The position numbers and the translations under genes were made by a program. Under the pieces are notes generated by a model, which saw only the letters and a list, made by a program, of their open reading frames with translations, searched no databases and had not been told where the DNA came from. This document shows positions 35,557 through 44,674 of a stretch of DNA of 64,000 nucleotides, piece after piece (the first letter of the stretch is position 1; each line of letters begins with the position of its first letter). The stretch is from Erythrobacter colymbi. Lineage in GTDB: Bacteria > Pseudomonadota > Alphaproteobacteria > Sphingomonadales > Sphingomonadaceae. The DNA lies in NCBI RefSeq assembly GCF_002155685.1, contig NZ_MUYK01000004.1:1-64000 (forward strand). Direction: 5' to 3'.

Positions 35557-38055
35557 ATGAACACACTTCGTGCCCGAATTGCATCCGGAGGCCTGCGCCG
35601 CGCCCTGCTGTGCGGGGCTGCGCTCGGCAGCCTTGCCGCCATGCCGACTGCCGCCTTCGCGCAGGACGCGGAAGAAGGGGCCGAGGCGGATGACGGCAAC
35701 GTCATCGTCGTCCAGGCCCGCCGCCAGAACGAAACGCTCCAGGAAGTCCCCGTCACCGTCACCGCGATCGGCGGCGAGACGCTCCAGCGCTACTCGATCG
35801 ACCAGGTCGCGGACTTCACCAGCCGTGTGCCGACCCTGAACGTGCAGGTCGGCGGCTCGGGTTCGGGCGGCCAGCTCAGCTTGCGCGGGGTCGGCTCGTC
35901 GAACATCTCGGCGGCGTTCGATTCGGCGGTCGCCTTCGAGTATGACGGCGTCGTCGTCTCGACCATGCGCATGGTGCAGGCCGGCTTCTTCGACGTCGAG
36001 CAGGTCGACGTGCTGCGCGGCCCGCAATCGCTGTTCTTCGGCAAGTCGGCCACCGCCGGCGTGCTCTCGCTGCGTTCGGCCAACCCCACCTCGAGCTGGG
36101 AAGTGGGCATGCGCGCCAACTACGAGTTCGAGGAGAAGGGCTACCTCCTCTCGGGCTACATCTCGGGTCCGGTCACCGACACGCTCGGCATCCGCCTTGC
36201 CGCGCAATTCAACGACATCGACGAATTCCAGCTGCTCCAGCCGGGCACCCCGGCGGTCAACCAGAAGCGCGGCCTGACCGACTTCATCGGTCGCCTGACG
36301 CTCGACTGGAACCCGTCGGACCGCTTCAAGGCCAACTTCAAGCTGCAATACACCAAGAACGAGAACGACGGCGCGATCGGCACGGCAGAGATCAACTGCG
36401 GCGCCAATGGCCGGGCGGATTCGATCTACCTGCTCCAGGGCGGGTTGCAGATCCCGGCGGGCTATGACTGCAACGTGGGCGACCAGCGCTACTTCCTGCC
36501 GGATGCAGCGCCCCAGCTCGCCCCGGGCGTGCCGGGCAATTCGCCCGCAGCGGGGCGCAACGGCGTGCCCTTCGGCAACACCGAAATCTGGTTCGGCCGC
36601 CTCCAGTTCGATCTCGACCTGAGCGACACGCTGACCCTGACCTCGGTCTCGGGCATCCTCAACATGGATGCGATCGACTTCGACTGCTATTCCTACGGCG
36701 GTCGCTTCCCCGGCCCCAACGGCACCTTCATCCCCGGCGGTGCGGGCTGTTCGGACCCGATCAACAAGCTCGAGCAGTACAGCCAGGAACTGCGCCTCGC
36801 TTCGGACTTCGACGGACCGATCAACTTCATGCTCGGCGCGTTCTACGAAGACCGCACCTTCACCTTCGACACCGCGCAGCAGGGGGTGAACATCTCCTTC
36901 GCGGGGGCCGACCCGACGCTGCCGCTGGTCGGCGGCGGCGTGGCCCGCGGCACGGGCTTCACCTATGACTGGGACAAGACCCACCTCACCAAGACCGAGG
37001 CGCTCTCGTTCTTCGGCTCGGTGCAGTTCGACATCACCGAACAGCTCGAACTGTCGGGCGGTCTGCGCTGGACCGACGAAAAGAAGGTCCAGACCATCTC
37101 GGTGCCCTATGTCCACAACCTGCTGGCCTATGTGCCGGCCGGCGGCGGGCTGTTCCGTCCGAGCCCGGCGTTCCTGCAGAGCGGCTACTTCTCGGGCCCG
37201 ATCAACTTCGCCGACGACAACTTCTCGCCCGAAGTCACCCTGCGCTATCAGGCGAACGACGATCTCAACTTCTTCGCCTCGTTCAAGACGGGCTTCAAGT
37301 CGGGCGGGATCGACAACTCGGCGCTGCCCTCGAACAGCCTCAGCACCGCGGCGCGGACCGGCGACTTCAGCTCGCTGATCTTCAAGTCGGAAGAGGCGAT
37401 CGGCGGCGAAATCGGGATGAAGTCGCAGTGGTCGAACCGCGACATCACCTTCAACGCGACCGCCTACCAGTACGTGTTCAAGGATCTGCAGGTGCAGAAC
37501 TTCAACGCCTCGACGGTGCAGTTCATCACCAGCAACGCCGGCGAGCTGACCACCGAGGGCGTCGACATCGAGACCAGCTGGCGCACGCCGGTCGACGGGC
37601 TGCGGCTTGCCGCGAACCTGTCCTACCTCGATGCCAAGTACACCGCGCCCTTCCTCCAGCCGGGCGGTGCGGGCGGCACGGTCGACCTCAATGGTCGCCG
37701 CGGCAGCCAGGCGCCTACCTGGGCGGGCAACATCGCGGCCGACTGGACCATCCCGCTGAGCGACAGCCTCGAGCTGTTCCTGTCGGGCAACGCGGCCTAC
37801 AATGATGGCTACATCACCGACGAAGCCTCGCTGAACGACTATGTCCAGCCGAGCTTCTGGCTGCTCGACGCCAACGTCTCGATCGGCCATCCGGACGGCA
37901 ACTGGAAGCTGTCGCTGATCGCGCAGAACCTCACCGACGAGATCTTCACGATCACCACCGGCGGGCGTCCGTTCCTGCCGCCGGGCGGCGACGACTTCGT
38001 GATGACCCAGAACCGGGGCCGCCAGGTCTTCGCGGAAATCAGCTTCAAGTTCTGA
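35557..38055 (+). CDS. TonB-dependent receptor
   Basis: 832 residues. It has a signal peptide ending PTAAFAQ (about 30), a TonB-box-like stretch NVIVVQARRQ (about 48-57), a plug (about 60-170, with LRGPQSLFFGKSATAG) and a barrel ending in the terminal Phe of EISFKF. The type is common in sphingomonads next to Rieske/SDR catabolic genes, where it probably imports the hydrophobic substrate. The ATG at 35557 follows GGGGAGAGAGGACC. The preceding 202 bases (35355-35556) carry no gene. A clear terminator follows at 38080. Confidence 0.92.
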   Translation: MNTLRARIASGGLRRALLCGAALGSLAAMPTAAFAQDAEEGAEADDGNVIVVQARRQNETLQEVPVTVTAIGGETLQRYSIDQVADFTSRVPTLNVQVGGSGSGGQLSLRGVGSSNISAAFDSAVAFEYDGVVVSTMRMVQAGFFDVEQVDVLRGPQSLFFGKSATAGVLSLRSANPTSSWEVGMRANYEFEEKGYLLSGYISGPVTDTLGIRLAAQFNDIDEFQLLQPGTPAVNQKRGLTDFIGRLTLDWNPSDRFKANFKLQYTKNENDGAIGTAEINCGANGRADSIYLLQGGLQIPAGYDCNVGDQRYFLPDAAPQLAPGVPGNSPAAGRNGVPFGNTEIWFGRLQFDLDLSDTLTLTSVSGILNMDAIDFDCYSYGGRFPGPNGTFIPGGAGCSDPINKLEQYSQELRLASDFDGPINFMLGAFYEDRTFTFDTAQQGVNISFAGADPTLPLVGGGVARGTGFTYDWDKTHLTKTEALSFFGSVQFDITEQLELSGGLRWTDEKKVQTISVPYVHNLLAYVPAGGGLFRPSPAFLQSGYFSGPINFADDNFSPEVTLRYQANDDLNFFASFKTGFKSGGIDNSALPSNSLSTAARTGDFSSLIFKSEEAIGGEIGMKSQWSNRDITFNATAYQYVFKDLQVQNFNASTVQFITSNAGELTTEGVDIETSWRTPVDGLRLAANLSYLDAKYTAPFLQPGGAGGTVDLNGRRGSQAPTWAGNIAADWTIPLSDSLELFLSGNAAYNDGYITDEASLNDYVQPSFWLLDANVSIGHPDGNWKLSLIAQNLTDEIFTITTGGRPFLPPGGDDFVMTQNRGRQVFAEISFKF

Positions 38056-38079
38056 TCCGCGCAGCAACAGGGGAACACA

Positions 38080-38115
38080 GGGGGCGGGCCAGCGATGGCT
38101 CGCCCCCTTTTCTTT
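38080..38115 (+). terminator. Rho-independent terminator of the TonB receptor gene
   Basis: GGGGGCGGGCC pairs with GGCTCGCCCCC around a six-base loop (38080-38107) and is followed by TTTTCTTT. It starts 24 bases after the receptor stop codon. Confidence 0.85.
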
Positions 38116-38140
38116 CGGCACTCACCCCGCCGCGCTCTGA

Positions 38141-38155
38141 CAAAAGTATGCATTG
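38141..38155 (+). promoter_or_regulatory. CAAAAGTG-type shared upstream motif
   Basis: CAAAAGTATGCATTG, 77 bases before the ATG of the second Rieske gene. It differs at only two positions from the copy at 57675-57689. Candidate operator or promoter element. Confidence 0.4.
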
Positions 38156-38217
38156 CCGCGACGTCACCTTGGGCGGATGGTGGACGCGAGAGATCACGGC
38201 GTCGGGAGAGGAATGCC

Positions 38218-39447
38218 ATGTCACGCGAAACGCTGGTCGCCATGACCCGCAATCTGGTCGCCCACGGCGCGGCCGACACGATGGAATATGCCGACGAGGT
38301 CGTGCGCATTCCGGCAAGCGCCTATACCGACGAAGCGGTCTTCGAGACCGAGAAGAAGCAGATCTTCCGCCGCCTCCCGCTGATGGTCGCGCCCTCGTGC
38401 GAGCTGCCCAACCCGGGCGACTTCAAGGCGATGGACATCTGCGGCGTGCCGCTGCTCCTCAGCCGCCAGAAGGACGGCAGCATGGGCGCCTTCCTCAACA
38501 TGTGCACCCACCGCGGCAATCCTCTGGCCGCGGGCTGCGGCAATGCCAGCCGCTTCACCTGCGGCTATCACGGCTGGACCTTCAAGGCCGATGGCGACCT
38601 GATCGGCGTCGCCAGCCCGCAGGACTTCGGCAAGATCGACAAGAGCCAGCACTGCCTCACCAAGTTCCCGGTCTACGAGAACGCCGGGCTGATCTGGGTG
38701 ACGCTCGACCCGCACTCCAAGCTCAGCATCGCCGATTACCTGTGCGGCTATGACGAGCTTCTGAAGGCCTTCGAATTCGAGGGCTGGACGCTGTTCTCGC
38801 AGCGCACGCTGGCGGGTCCCAACTGGAAGACGGCCTACGACGGCTATCTCGATTTCTACCACCTGCCGGTGCTGCACAAGGACACCTTCGGGGCCGATTT
38901 CTACAACCGCGCCAACTACTTCGCCTTCGGCCCGCACCAGCGCCTCTCGACCCCGTCGAAATTCGCGATCAAGGTGCAGGGGGACGACGACCAGGCGCTC
39001 GATCTGGAAGCGATGAGCGACGACCAGCTGCCGCAGGAGGTGCTGGTGCAGGGCGTGTGGACGATCTTCCCGCACATCTCGATCGCCAGCTTCTACGGCG
39101 GCGGCCAGCGCGGGGCGATGATCAGCCAGCTCTTCCCCGGCGACAAGGTCGGCGAGAGCTACACCACCCAGTTCTACGTCATGGAAAACCAGCCCGAGAC
39201 CCCCGAACAGGTCCAGGCCGCGCACGACCAGTTCAACTTCCTCGAAATCGTGGTCCGCGACGAGGACTATGCCACCGGCAAGCGCCAGCAGCAGGCGCTC
39301 GCGTCAGGCCTGATGAAGGACGTGCTGTTCGGCAAGAACGAGAAGGGCGGACAGGTCTTCCACCAGTGGGTGGAGCGGCTGGTGAACGCCAGCGACGACG
39401 ATCTGGTGGCGATCTTCGTAGCTGAGCAGCGGCAGGCGGCGGAGTAA
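38218..39447 (+). CDS. Rieske non-heme iron oxygenase, catalytic subunit
   Basis: 409 residues. The Rieske ligands are Cys96/His98 and Cys115/His118 (CTHRG...CGYHGW). The catalytic iron ligands are His215 and His220 in YDGYLDFYHLPVLH, with the classical bridging Asp212. It therefore differs from the other two Rieske enzymes here, which carry Glu. No beta subunit, ferredoxin or reductase gene is adjacent. The ATG at 38218 is preceded by GGGAGAGGAATGCC. It is separated from the TonB receptor by a terminator and its own upstream motif. Substrate unknown. Confidence 0.9.
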   Translation: MSRETLVAMTRNLVAHGAADTMEYADEVVRIPASAYTDEAVFETEKKQIFRRLPLMVAPSCELPNPGDFKAMDICGVPLLLSRQKDGSMGAFLNMCTHRGNPLAAGCGNASRFTCGYHGWTFKADGDLIGVASPQDFGKIDKSQHCLTKFPVYENAGLIWVTLDPHSKLSIADYLCGYDELLKAFEFEGWTLFSQRTLAGPNWKTAYDGYLDFYHLPVLHKDTFGADFYNRANYFAFGPHQRLSTPSKFAIKVQGDDDQALDLEAMSDDQLPQEVLVQGVWTIFPHISIASFYGGGQRGAMISQLFPGDKVGESYTTQFYVMENQPETPEQVQAAHDQFNFLEIVVRDEDYATGKRQQQALASGLMKDVLFGKNEKGGQVFHQWVERLVNASDDDLVAIFVAEQRQAAE

Positions 39448-39452
39448 GGGCG

Positions 39453-39469
39453 CCCGCCATACCGGCGGG
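39453..39469. terminator. Short bidirectional hairpin
   Basis: CCCGCC (39453-39458) pairs with GGCGGG (39464-39469) around a five-base loop, exactly between the convergent stops of the Rieske and TetR genes. No T-run is present. Confidence 0.45.
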
Positions 39470-40036
39470 TTAGCCAATATCGCTCCGCGCCTCGCGGGCC
39501 GTCTCGATTATCCGTTCCTGCAAGGCCCGGTCCTCGACAGATCGCGCCAGAACGATCGCGCCGACCATTATCATCATGTCGCGCAGGGCTGCCGATCGGG
39601 CCTCGGGCCCGGTGCCCTTGGCAACCGCGATGTCGGCAACCATCCCTTCGATGGCACCCGCGAAGCTGCGCCTCACCTCCGGACCGGCACGCTGGGCATC
39701 GAGCGATAGTCCGGCAATCGGGCAACCCGCCTCGAGATTGCCGATGTGCCCCATCGAGAGATACTCCGCCGCATAGTCGGCGAGTGCCACCTCGGCCTCG
39801 GCAGCGGTGGGCCGTGCGAACATCGGGCGCTTTTCCTCGAACATCGCCGTGATCGCTTCGGCCAGCAGCGCATCCTTCGAGGCGAAGTGCTTGTAGAAGC
39901 CGCCATGAGTCATGCCTGCCGCCTCCATGACGTCGGCGACCGAGACAGCCTGCGGCCCGTGCGCCCGGAACAGGCGTGCGGCCGTCGCCACGATGCGAGC
40001 CCGGCTCTCGGCGGCAGCTTCCTTCGATTTGCGCAT
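39470..40036 (-). CDS. TetR-family transcriptional regulator
   Basis: 188 residues. The N-terminal helix-turn-helix (about 8-55) includes VSVADVMEAAGMTHGGFYKHFASKDAL, the classic TetR recognition segment. The C-terminal half is the ligand/dimer domain and contains SMGHIGNLEAGCPIAGL, which is typical of the TetR_C group related to NemR/AcrR-like regulators. The ATG at 40036 follows AAGGACGCG. It diverges from the NmrA-like reductase gene, and the two palindromes between them are its likely operators. Confidence 0.9.
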   Translation of the reverse strand: MRKSKEAAAESRARIVATAARLFRAHGPQAVSVADVMEAAGMTHGGFYKHFASKDALLAEAITAMFEEKRPMFARPTAAEAEVALADYAAEYLSMGHIGNLEAGCPIAGLSLDAQRAGPEVRRSFAGAIEGMVADIAVAKGTGPEARSAALRDMMIMVGAIVLARSVEDRALQERIIETAREARSDIG

Positions 40037-40068
40037 CGCGTCCTTCTTTCGCAGGCGGTCTTGACGAT

Positions 40069-40113
40069 ATGGATGATGAATGTCATCCATACAAGAAGAT
40101 GATGATCATCATC
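40069..40113. promoter_or_regulatory. Two candidate TetR operators
   Basis: The first is ATGGATGA-N6-TCATCCAT (40069-40090), with perfect 8-base arms. The second is the perfect 16-base palindrome GATGATGATCATCATC (40098-40113). Both lie in the TetR/NmrA divergent promoter region and share the GATGA/TCATC half-site. They probably give autoregulation and drug- or aldehyde-responsive control of the reductase gene. Confidence 0.7.
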
Positions 40114-40137
40114 CAAATTGACAGGAAGGAGTTAGCC

Positions 40138-41214
40138 ATGCCGATGCCCAAGATCCTCGTCACCGCCGCCGCAGGAAAGACCGGAAGCGCGCTTGTCGCC
40201 GAGTGCCTCCAGCGCGGCTGGCAGGTTCGCGCCGTGGTGCGGCAGGCCGATGCGCGCGCGCGGGATCTGGCGACACGGGGCGCCGACGTGATGGTTGCCG
40301 ATCTTCACGATCGGGCGGCGATGCGGCACGCGGTGAGGGGCGTTGGCCGTGCCTATTGGTGCGCGCCCTTCGATCCGCGCGCGCTCGAAGCGGCGCAGAT
40401 CTTTGCCGATGCCGCCGAGGACGCCGGGATCGAGGCGATCGTGGGCTTGAGCCAGTGGCTCGCGAGCCCCTTCCATCCCGCGCTCGCCACCCGCAATGCC
40501 TTTGCGACCGACCGTCTGTTCGAGAGCCTCGCTCCGCAGATCGCTTACACAGCGCTCAATCCCGGCTTCTTCGCCGACAACTACCTCCGGCTGATCGGCT
40601 TCGCTGCGCAGTTGGGTGTGCTACCCTCCCTGACCGGCGACAGCCGCAATGCTCCGCCATCCAACGAGGACATTGCCCGGGTCGCCGCCGCGGTGCTTGC
40701 CGATCCGGAACCCCATGCGGGCCGAACCTACCGCCCGACCGGCCCCGAAGTGCTCTCCACCGCCGACATGGCGGCAATCCTGACCACCATACTGCGGCGC
40801 AAGGTGCGCAAGGTCGAGCTGCCCTTTTGGCTATTCGCCAAGGCGGCCCGGATGCAGGGCGTGAGCCCGTTCGAGTTGAGCGGCTTTCGCCACTACATCG
40901 AGGATCACCGTCAGGGTGCCTTCGCGCGGGGCGCACCCAATGACGTCGTCGAGCGCCTGACGGGTCGTCCGCCGGAACGCTTCGCGACCGTCGCCGCGCG
41001 CTACGCCGCCCGCCCGGAAGCGCAGCGCAGCGCCGCCAGCGTGCTGCGGGCGTGGGCGGAGTTCATGATCACGCCGTTGATGCCGGGATATGATTTGACC
41101 CGCTTCGGCCGGATCGACGGCGCGCCGCAACCCGCCGGTTTGCGCCATGCGATGGCGGATACCGGCTGGATCGCGACCCACGGTGAAGCCGCAATACCCG
41201 CAATTGGCCGCTAA
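40138..41214 (+). CDS. NmrA-like NAD(P)-binding reductase
   Basis: 358 residues. The N-terminal Rossmann fold opens with ILVTAAAGKTGSALV (5-19), followed by NmrA-type LNPGFFADNYLRL (about 140-152). The last roughly 110 residues form a helical extension not usual in short NmrA proteins. Members sense or reduce with NAD(P)H; this one may be a quinone or aldehyde reductase. It is under the divergent TetR regulator. The ATG is preceded by AGGAAGGAG. It is probably cotranscribed with the next small gene, 20 bases downstream. Confidence 0.8.
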   Translation: MPMPKILVTAAAGKTGSALVAECLQRGWQVRAVVRQADARARDLATRGADVMVADLHDRAAMRHAVRGVGRAYWCAPFDPRALEAAQIFADAAEDAGIEAIVGLSQWLASPFHPALATRNAFATDRLFESLAPQIAYTALNPGFFADNYLRLIGFAAQLGVLPSLTGDSRNAPPSNEDIARVAAAVLADPEPHAGRTYRPTGPEVLSTADMAAILTTILRRKVRKVELPFWLFAKAARMQGVSPFELSGFRHYIEDHRQGAFARGAPNDVVERLTGRPPERFATVAARYAARPEAQRSAASVLRAWAEFMITPLMPGYDLTRFGRIDGAPQPAGLRHAMADTGWIATHGEAAIPAIGR

Positions 41215-41234
41215 GCCGCGAAAGGAGCCTTTCG

Positions 41235-41420
41235 ATGACCCTCACGTCCCGCGCGAAGTCCGCTTACCGCGCCCTCGAACGCTTCGCCGAGGCGCTCGAA
41301 CCCGACCCGATGGAAGATCTTCGCCGCCGGGTTGCGCGGCTGGAGCAGCAGGCATTCGGCGATCAGGCCGCCCCGCTTGCTCCGACCGAGCGCGATCAGC
41401 CATCAGACCGGGACGGGTAG
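41235..41420 (+). CDS. Small hypothetical protein
   Basis: 61 residues, highly charged and probably helical (RAYRALERFAEALEP-like and DLRRRVARLEQQ segments), with no membrane helix or known motif. The ATG at 41235 has a good AAAGGAG site at ideal spacing, and the gene follows the NmrA-like reductase in the same direction, which supports it being real. Function unknown. Confidence 0.6.
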   Translation: MTLTSRAKSAYRALERFAEALEPDPMEDLRRRVARLEQQAFGDQAAPLAPTERDQPSDRDG

Positions 41421-41431
41421 ACCCGAGCGAC

Positions 41432-42379
41432 CTATCCGAACGCCGGCCTGTAATTGCTCTCGCCCCATTCCTGGCGCTTGGTCCAGGCGCTCATCGGCTC
41501 GAGCTTGCCTTCCAGTTCCGGGAAGCGCTCATAGACGTGGTCCATGTCGACCGCGAAGGGCCGGGTGGGGGCGTTGTTGTTGTATTCGTAGAAGTCCTCG
41601 ATCCCCTTGGCGAAGCTTTCCCGCATCTCCGCGGGCATCCCGTCGCCGGCGGCTTCGACGAGGTAGCGGCCGAACTCGGCGGGGGTGCAGGGATCGTACC
41701 GGATCTCCTTGCCCAGCGCCTCGGAGAGACACTGGGTCACCTGCTTGCCGACCAGCCGCTCGGGCCCGCCGATGTTGAGCCAGGCGCCTTCCATGTCGGG
41801 CCGCTCGAGGCTGGCGAGCATGAAGCGGGCGACATCGTCGAGGCTGATCCAGTTGGCCTCGAGCGCCGGGTTGTGGGGGTAGACGTAGCGCCCCTCGTTG
41901 ACGATGAAGGGCCGCGCCCAGTTGGTCAGCAGGTTGTCCATGAACAGGACCGAGCCGAACACGGTGCCGGGCGCGCCGGAGCGCCACAGGGCGTTGATGC
42001 CGCGGGTGTTCTCGCCATAGGTGAAGGGATCGCCGGGCTTGTCCGGAATCCAGCTCGAGGTGTTCCAGACGACGCGCTTGACGTTCAGATGCGCGGCGAC
42101 CTTGCCGACCTCGCCGATCAGGTAGGCGCGGTCGGCGCGGGCCTGAAGCGGGTGGGTGTAGAAGATGTAGTCGCTGCCTTCCAAAGCGCTCTCGAAGGTC
42201 GAGGTGTCGTAGAGGTCCATCGGCCGCACCTCGACCCGCTCCACGCCCTCGACCGGCGCGCCCTCGAGCGCATCGGGGCGGCGCGAGATCGCGCGGACAT
42301 CATACCCCGCCGCCAGCGCCTGGCGCACCTGCGCAAGGCCCTGCCGCCCGCTCGCGCCGATCACCGTGATGAGTGCCAT
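41432..42379 (-). CDS. NmrA-like NAD(P)-dependent reductase
   Basis: 315 residues. The nucleotide-binding loop VIGASGRQGLAQV is at 6-18, and the extended-SDR/NmrA body contains VVWNTSSWIPDKPGDPFTYGENTRGINALWRSGAPG. The C-terminal region (EFGRYLVEAAGDGMPAEMRE) forms the substrate lobe. Reaction unknown. The ATG at 42379 follows GGGAGAGAGGAACT, the leader type shared by other genes in this region. It diverges from a medium-chain reductase gene at 42526. Confidence 0.82.
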   Translation of the reverse strand: MALITVIGASGRQGLAQVRQALAAGYDVRAISRRPDALEGAPVEGVERVEVRPMDLYDTSTFESALEGSDYIFYTHPLQARADRAYLIGEVGKVAAHLNVKRVVWNTSSWIPDKPGDPFTYGENTRGINALWRSGAPGTVFGSVLFMDNLLTNWARPFIVNEGRYVYPHNPALEANWISLDDVARFMLASLERPDMEGAWLNIGGPERLVGKQVTQCLSEALGKEIRYDPCTPAEFGRYLVEAAGDGMPAEMRESFAKGIEDFYEYNNNAPTRPFAVDMDHVYERFPELEGKLEPMSAWTKRQEWGESNYRPAFG

Positions 42380-42444
42380 AGTTCCTCTCTCCCTTGTGTC
42401 TTATGCAAGCAAGACTAGGAACCGCCCCGCCCCTCCGCACCGCG

Positions 42445-42459
42445 CCAAAGTGATAGCCG
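42445..42459 (+). promoter_or_regulatory. CAAAAGTG-type shared upstream motif
   Basis: CCAAAGTGATAGCCG, close to the middle of the divergent region 42380-42525 and 81 bases before the reductase ATG. Moderate match to the strong copies at 57675 and 60146. Confidence 0.35.
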
Positions 42460-42525
42460 GGGGTCTTCGGGCCCTAGCGAAAAGGCGGGGTTGCCGTAGC
42501 GGCGCGAGGGTTTGACAAGCCCCTC

Positions 42526-43527
42526 ATGGACAACCGCTATTGGCGCATCGCGCGCCGCCCCGAGGGGACCGATTTCGCCGCCGCGCTGGAACTGGCGGAG
42601 GAGAATTTCACGCCCCTCGCCGATGGCCAAATCCGCATCCGCAACACCCTCCTGTCGATGGATGCGGGCACGCGGATGTGGCTCACCGACCGCGAGGACG
42701 GCTACCAGCCGCCGCTCCCGGTGGGCGGCCCGATGACCGGCCTCGTGCTGGGCGAGTTGGTCGAAAGCCGCGCCGAGGGGTTCGGCGAGGGCGATCTGGT
42801 CCGCGCCTTCGGGCAGTGGGCCGAGGTCAGCACGGTCGACGCGGTGATGTCGGGCGCGCTGCTGCTCGATCCCACCGTCGCCGACCGGCGCGCGTGGTTC
42901 GGCCCGCTCGGCATGAACGGGTGGACCGCCTTGTGGGGCGTCGAGCGCACCGGCGCGGCGAGGCCCGGCGAGCGGGTGCTGGTCTCGGCCGCAGCGGGCG
43001 CGACGGGGATCCTTGCGGTGCAGATCGCGAAGCTGCTCGGCTGCGAGGCGTGGGGCATCGCGGGAGGCGCGGCGAAGTGCGCCTATCTGACGGGCGAATT
43101 GGGGATCGCGGGCGCCGTCGATTACAAGGCCGGCGACGTGGGCGCGCAATTGGATGCAGCGGGCGGGTTCGACGTCTATTTCGACAATGTCGGGGGTGCG
43201 CTGCTGGATCAGGTCCTCACCCGCATGAACCACTATGGCCGCATCGCGGTGTGCGGATTGCTCGCGGACTACACCGCCGGCACCCGCACAGCGCCGCGCG
43301 AATTCGATCAGGTGCTCATGCGGCGGCTGCGGATCGAGGGCTTCTTCTCGCCCGACTTCATGCACGAGGGCCCCGCCCTCACCCGCCGCTTGCGCGAATG
43401 GACGGAAGGCGGCGAACTGGTGATGCCCTATGACGTGACCAGGGGCCTCGAGAACACGCTCGACGCCTATGCCAAGCTGTTCACCGGAGCGAACATCGGC
43501 AAGGTGATCGTGGAGCTGGAACCATGA
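42526..43527 (+). CDS. CurA-like NADP-dependent medium-chain reductase
   Basis: 333 residues of the zinc-independent MDR family. The catalytic-domain signature is RNTLLSMDAGTRMWL (about 39-53) and the cofactor loop AAAGATG is at 155-161. Related enzymes reduce alpha,beta-unsaturated ketones (curcumin and leukotriene B4 reductases). It overlaps the following SnoaL gene by four bases (ATGA). Two paralogues lie at 59083 and 62374. Confidence 0.88.
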   Translation: MDNRYWRIARRPEGTDFAAALELAEENFTPLADGQIRIRNTLLSMDAGTRMWLTDREDGYQPPLPVGGPMTGLVLGELVESRAEGFGEGDLVRAFGQWAEVSTVDAVMSGALLLDPTVADRRAWFGPLGMNGWTALWGVERTGAARPGERVLVSAAAGATGILAVQIAKLLGCEAWGIAGGAAKCAYLTGELGIAGAVDYKAGDVGAQLDAAGGFDVYFDNVGGALLDQVLTRMNHYGRIAVCGLLADYTAGTRTAPREFDQVLMRRLRIEGFFSPDFMHEGPALTRRLREWTEGGELVMPYDVTRGLENTLDAYAKLFTGANIGKVIVELEP

Positions 43528-44063
43528 GCGGCACGCTCGAAGACCGCGAGGCGATCCGCGACATCCTCGCCGCCTATGCCCACGCCATCGACCGGCGGCG
43601 CTGGGGGATGATGGAGCGCCTGTTCCATCCGGACGCCACCTTCCGCTTCGGCACGATCGAGGGCGACTGGCGCGGCTTCGTCGAACAGGCCCGCGCGGTG
43701 ATCGACCCGTGCCTTGCGACCCAGCACCAGCTCGGCCAGACGGTGTTCGGCTTCGAGGGCGGCGACGTCTGCCACACCGAAACCTACATGACCGCGATGC
43801 ACACCATCCCCCCCGGCTACCCGCTGGCGGCGGTGTTCCCGGACAAGGGGGTGATCTACTCGGCGATCGTCGCGGGGCGTTATGTCGACCGGTTCGAGAA
43901 GCGGGGCGGGGAATGGCGCCTCGCCCAGCGCACGGGCCTCTATGACTGGCGCGAGTTCCGGGTGGTGGAGGGCGTCGATCTGTCCGATACGCCCGAGGGC
44001 GCGGCGGGCTACCACGACGAGCGCGATCCTTCGACGGCGGCCATCACGGCGTGGCTGGGGTAG
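43524..44063 (+). CDS. SnoaL/NTF2-like (ketosteroid-isomerase-fold) protein
   Basis: 179 residues. The cone-shaped alpha+beta fold is suggested by the opening DREAIRDILAAYAHAIDRRRWGMMERLFHPDATFRFG (about 6-43) and the closing KRGGEWRLAQRTGLYDWREFR. The family includes isomerases, dehydratases and cyclases. It is coupled by ATGA overlap to the medium-chain reductase, implying consecutive steps such as isomerisation then enone reduction; this is inference. Catalytic residues were not assigned. Confidence 0.83.
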   Translation: MSGTLEDREAIRDILAAYAHAIDRRRWGMMERLFHPDATFRFGTIEGDWRGFVEQARAVIDPCLATQHQLGQTVFGFEGGDVCHTETYMTAMHTIPPGYPLAAVFPDKGVIYSAIVAGRYVDRFEKRGGEWRLAQRTGLYDWREFRVVEGVDLSDTPEGAAGYHDERDPSTAAITAWLG

Positions 44064-44080
44064 GATCACATCCCCACACT

Positions 44081-44170
44081 CGTCATGCTGAACTTGTTTC
44101 AGCATCCATCGAGCCACATGGACGGCAGGGCGAGAGGAAGGATGGACCCTGAAACAAGTTCAGGGTGACG
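44081..44170. repeat. Intergenic inverted repeat, family 3
   Basis: About 90 bases whose ends CGTCATGCTGAACTTGTTTC and GAAACAAGTTCAGGGTGACG are near-complementary, so a long stem is possible. It lies between the convergent SnoaL and thioesterase genes. Confidence 0.85.
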
Positions 44171-44178
44171 GTGATTTG

Positions 44179-44586
44179 CTAGGGACGCCTGAAGGCAAAC
44201 ACCCCGCTCATCGTCGCCACCTGTTCCTCGCCGCGCCAGATCCCGCCCGAGGTGTAGGCCGTCCGTCCGCCCAGCCGGTCGATCCGCACGCGCGCCTCGA
44301 GCCAGTCGCCGAGCCGCGCTCCGGCGAGGTAGTTGACCGTCAGCGTCACGGTCGAAGGCGCGAGCCTCGGCCGCTCGGCGTCGTACACCGCATGCGAAAG
44401 CGCCACATCGGCGAAGGTCGAGATCACCCCGCCATGCGCCGCATCCTGGTAGTTGATGTGGTGCGGGCAGATCAGCAGGCCGACCACCCGCACCCCCTCC
44501 ACCGCAGGCCCGAGATAATAGGGCCCGCCGTGATCGAGAAAGCCCGGGGTGAAGCCGGCGGGTTCGAAGCCTTGAGGTATCGCCAT
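44179..44586 (-). CDS. PaaI-like hotdog thioesterase
   Basis: 135 residues with the hotdog core. The HGGV motif (His51) and Asp60 in HGGVISTFADVALSHAV match the PaaI/acyl-CoA thioesterase active site. It probably hydrolyses a CoA thioester made by the adjacent, divergently transcribed acyl-CoA synthetase, recycling CoA from stalled intermediates (inference). Single gene, stopping just before a family 3 repeat. Confidence 0.87.
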   Translation of the reverse strand: MAIPQGFEPAGFTPGFLDHGGPYYLGPAVEGVRVVGLLICPHHINYQDAAHGGVISTFADVALSHAVYDAERPRLAPSTVTLTVNYLAGARLGDWLEARVRIDRLGGRTAYTSGGIWRGEEQVATMSGVFAFRRP

Positions 44587-44674
44587 CCCCGCACCCTACC
44601 CCGCCCCGGCCTCCCGCGCCCGCTATGAATTGTGCCAATGACACGCGCGGCCGCGCGGGGTATCCCCTCGGGCC

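Noticed and set aside
35419..38121. A 900-codon minus-strand frame opposite the second TonB receptor
   Set aside because: No recognisable features, and it runs through a clear terminator; the plus-strand receptor is certain.
40118..40123. TTGACA as a -35 box for the NmrA-like gene
   Set aside because: It is only 15 bases from the ATG and overlaps the ribosome-binding region, so no -10 could follow.
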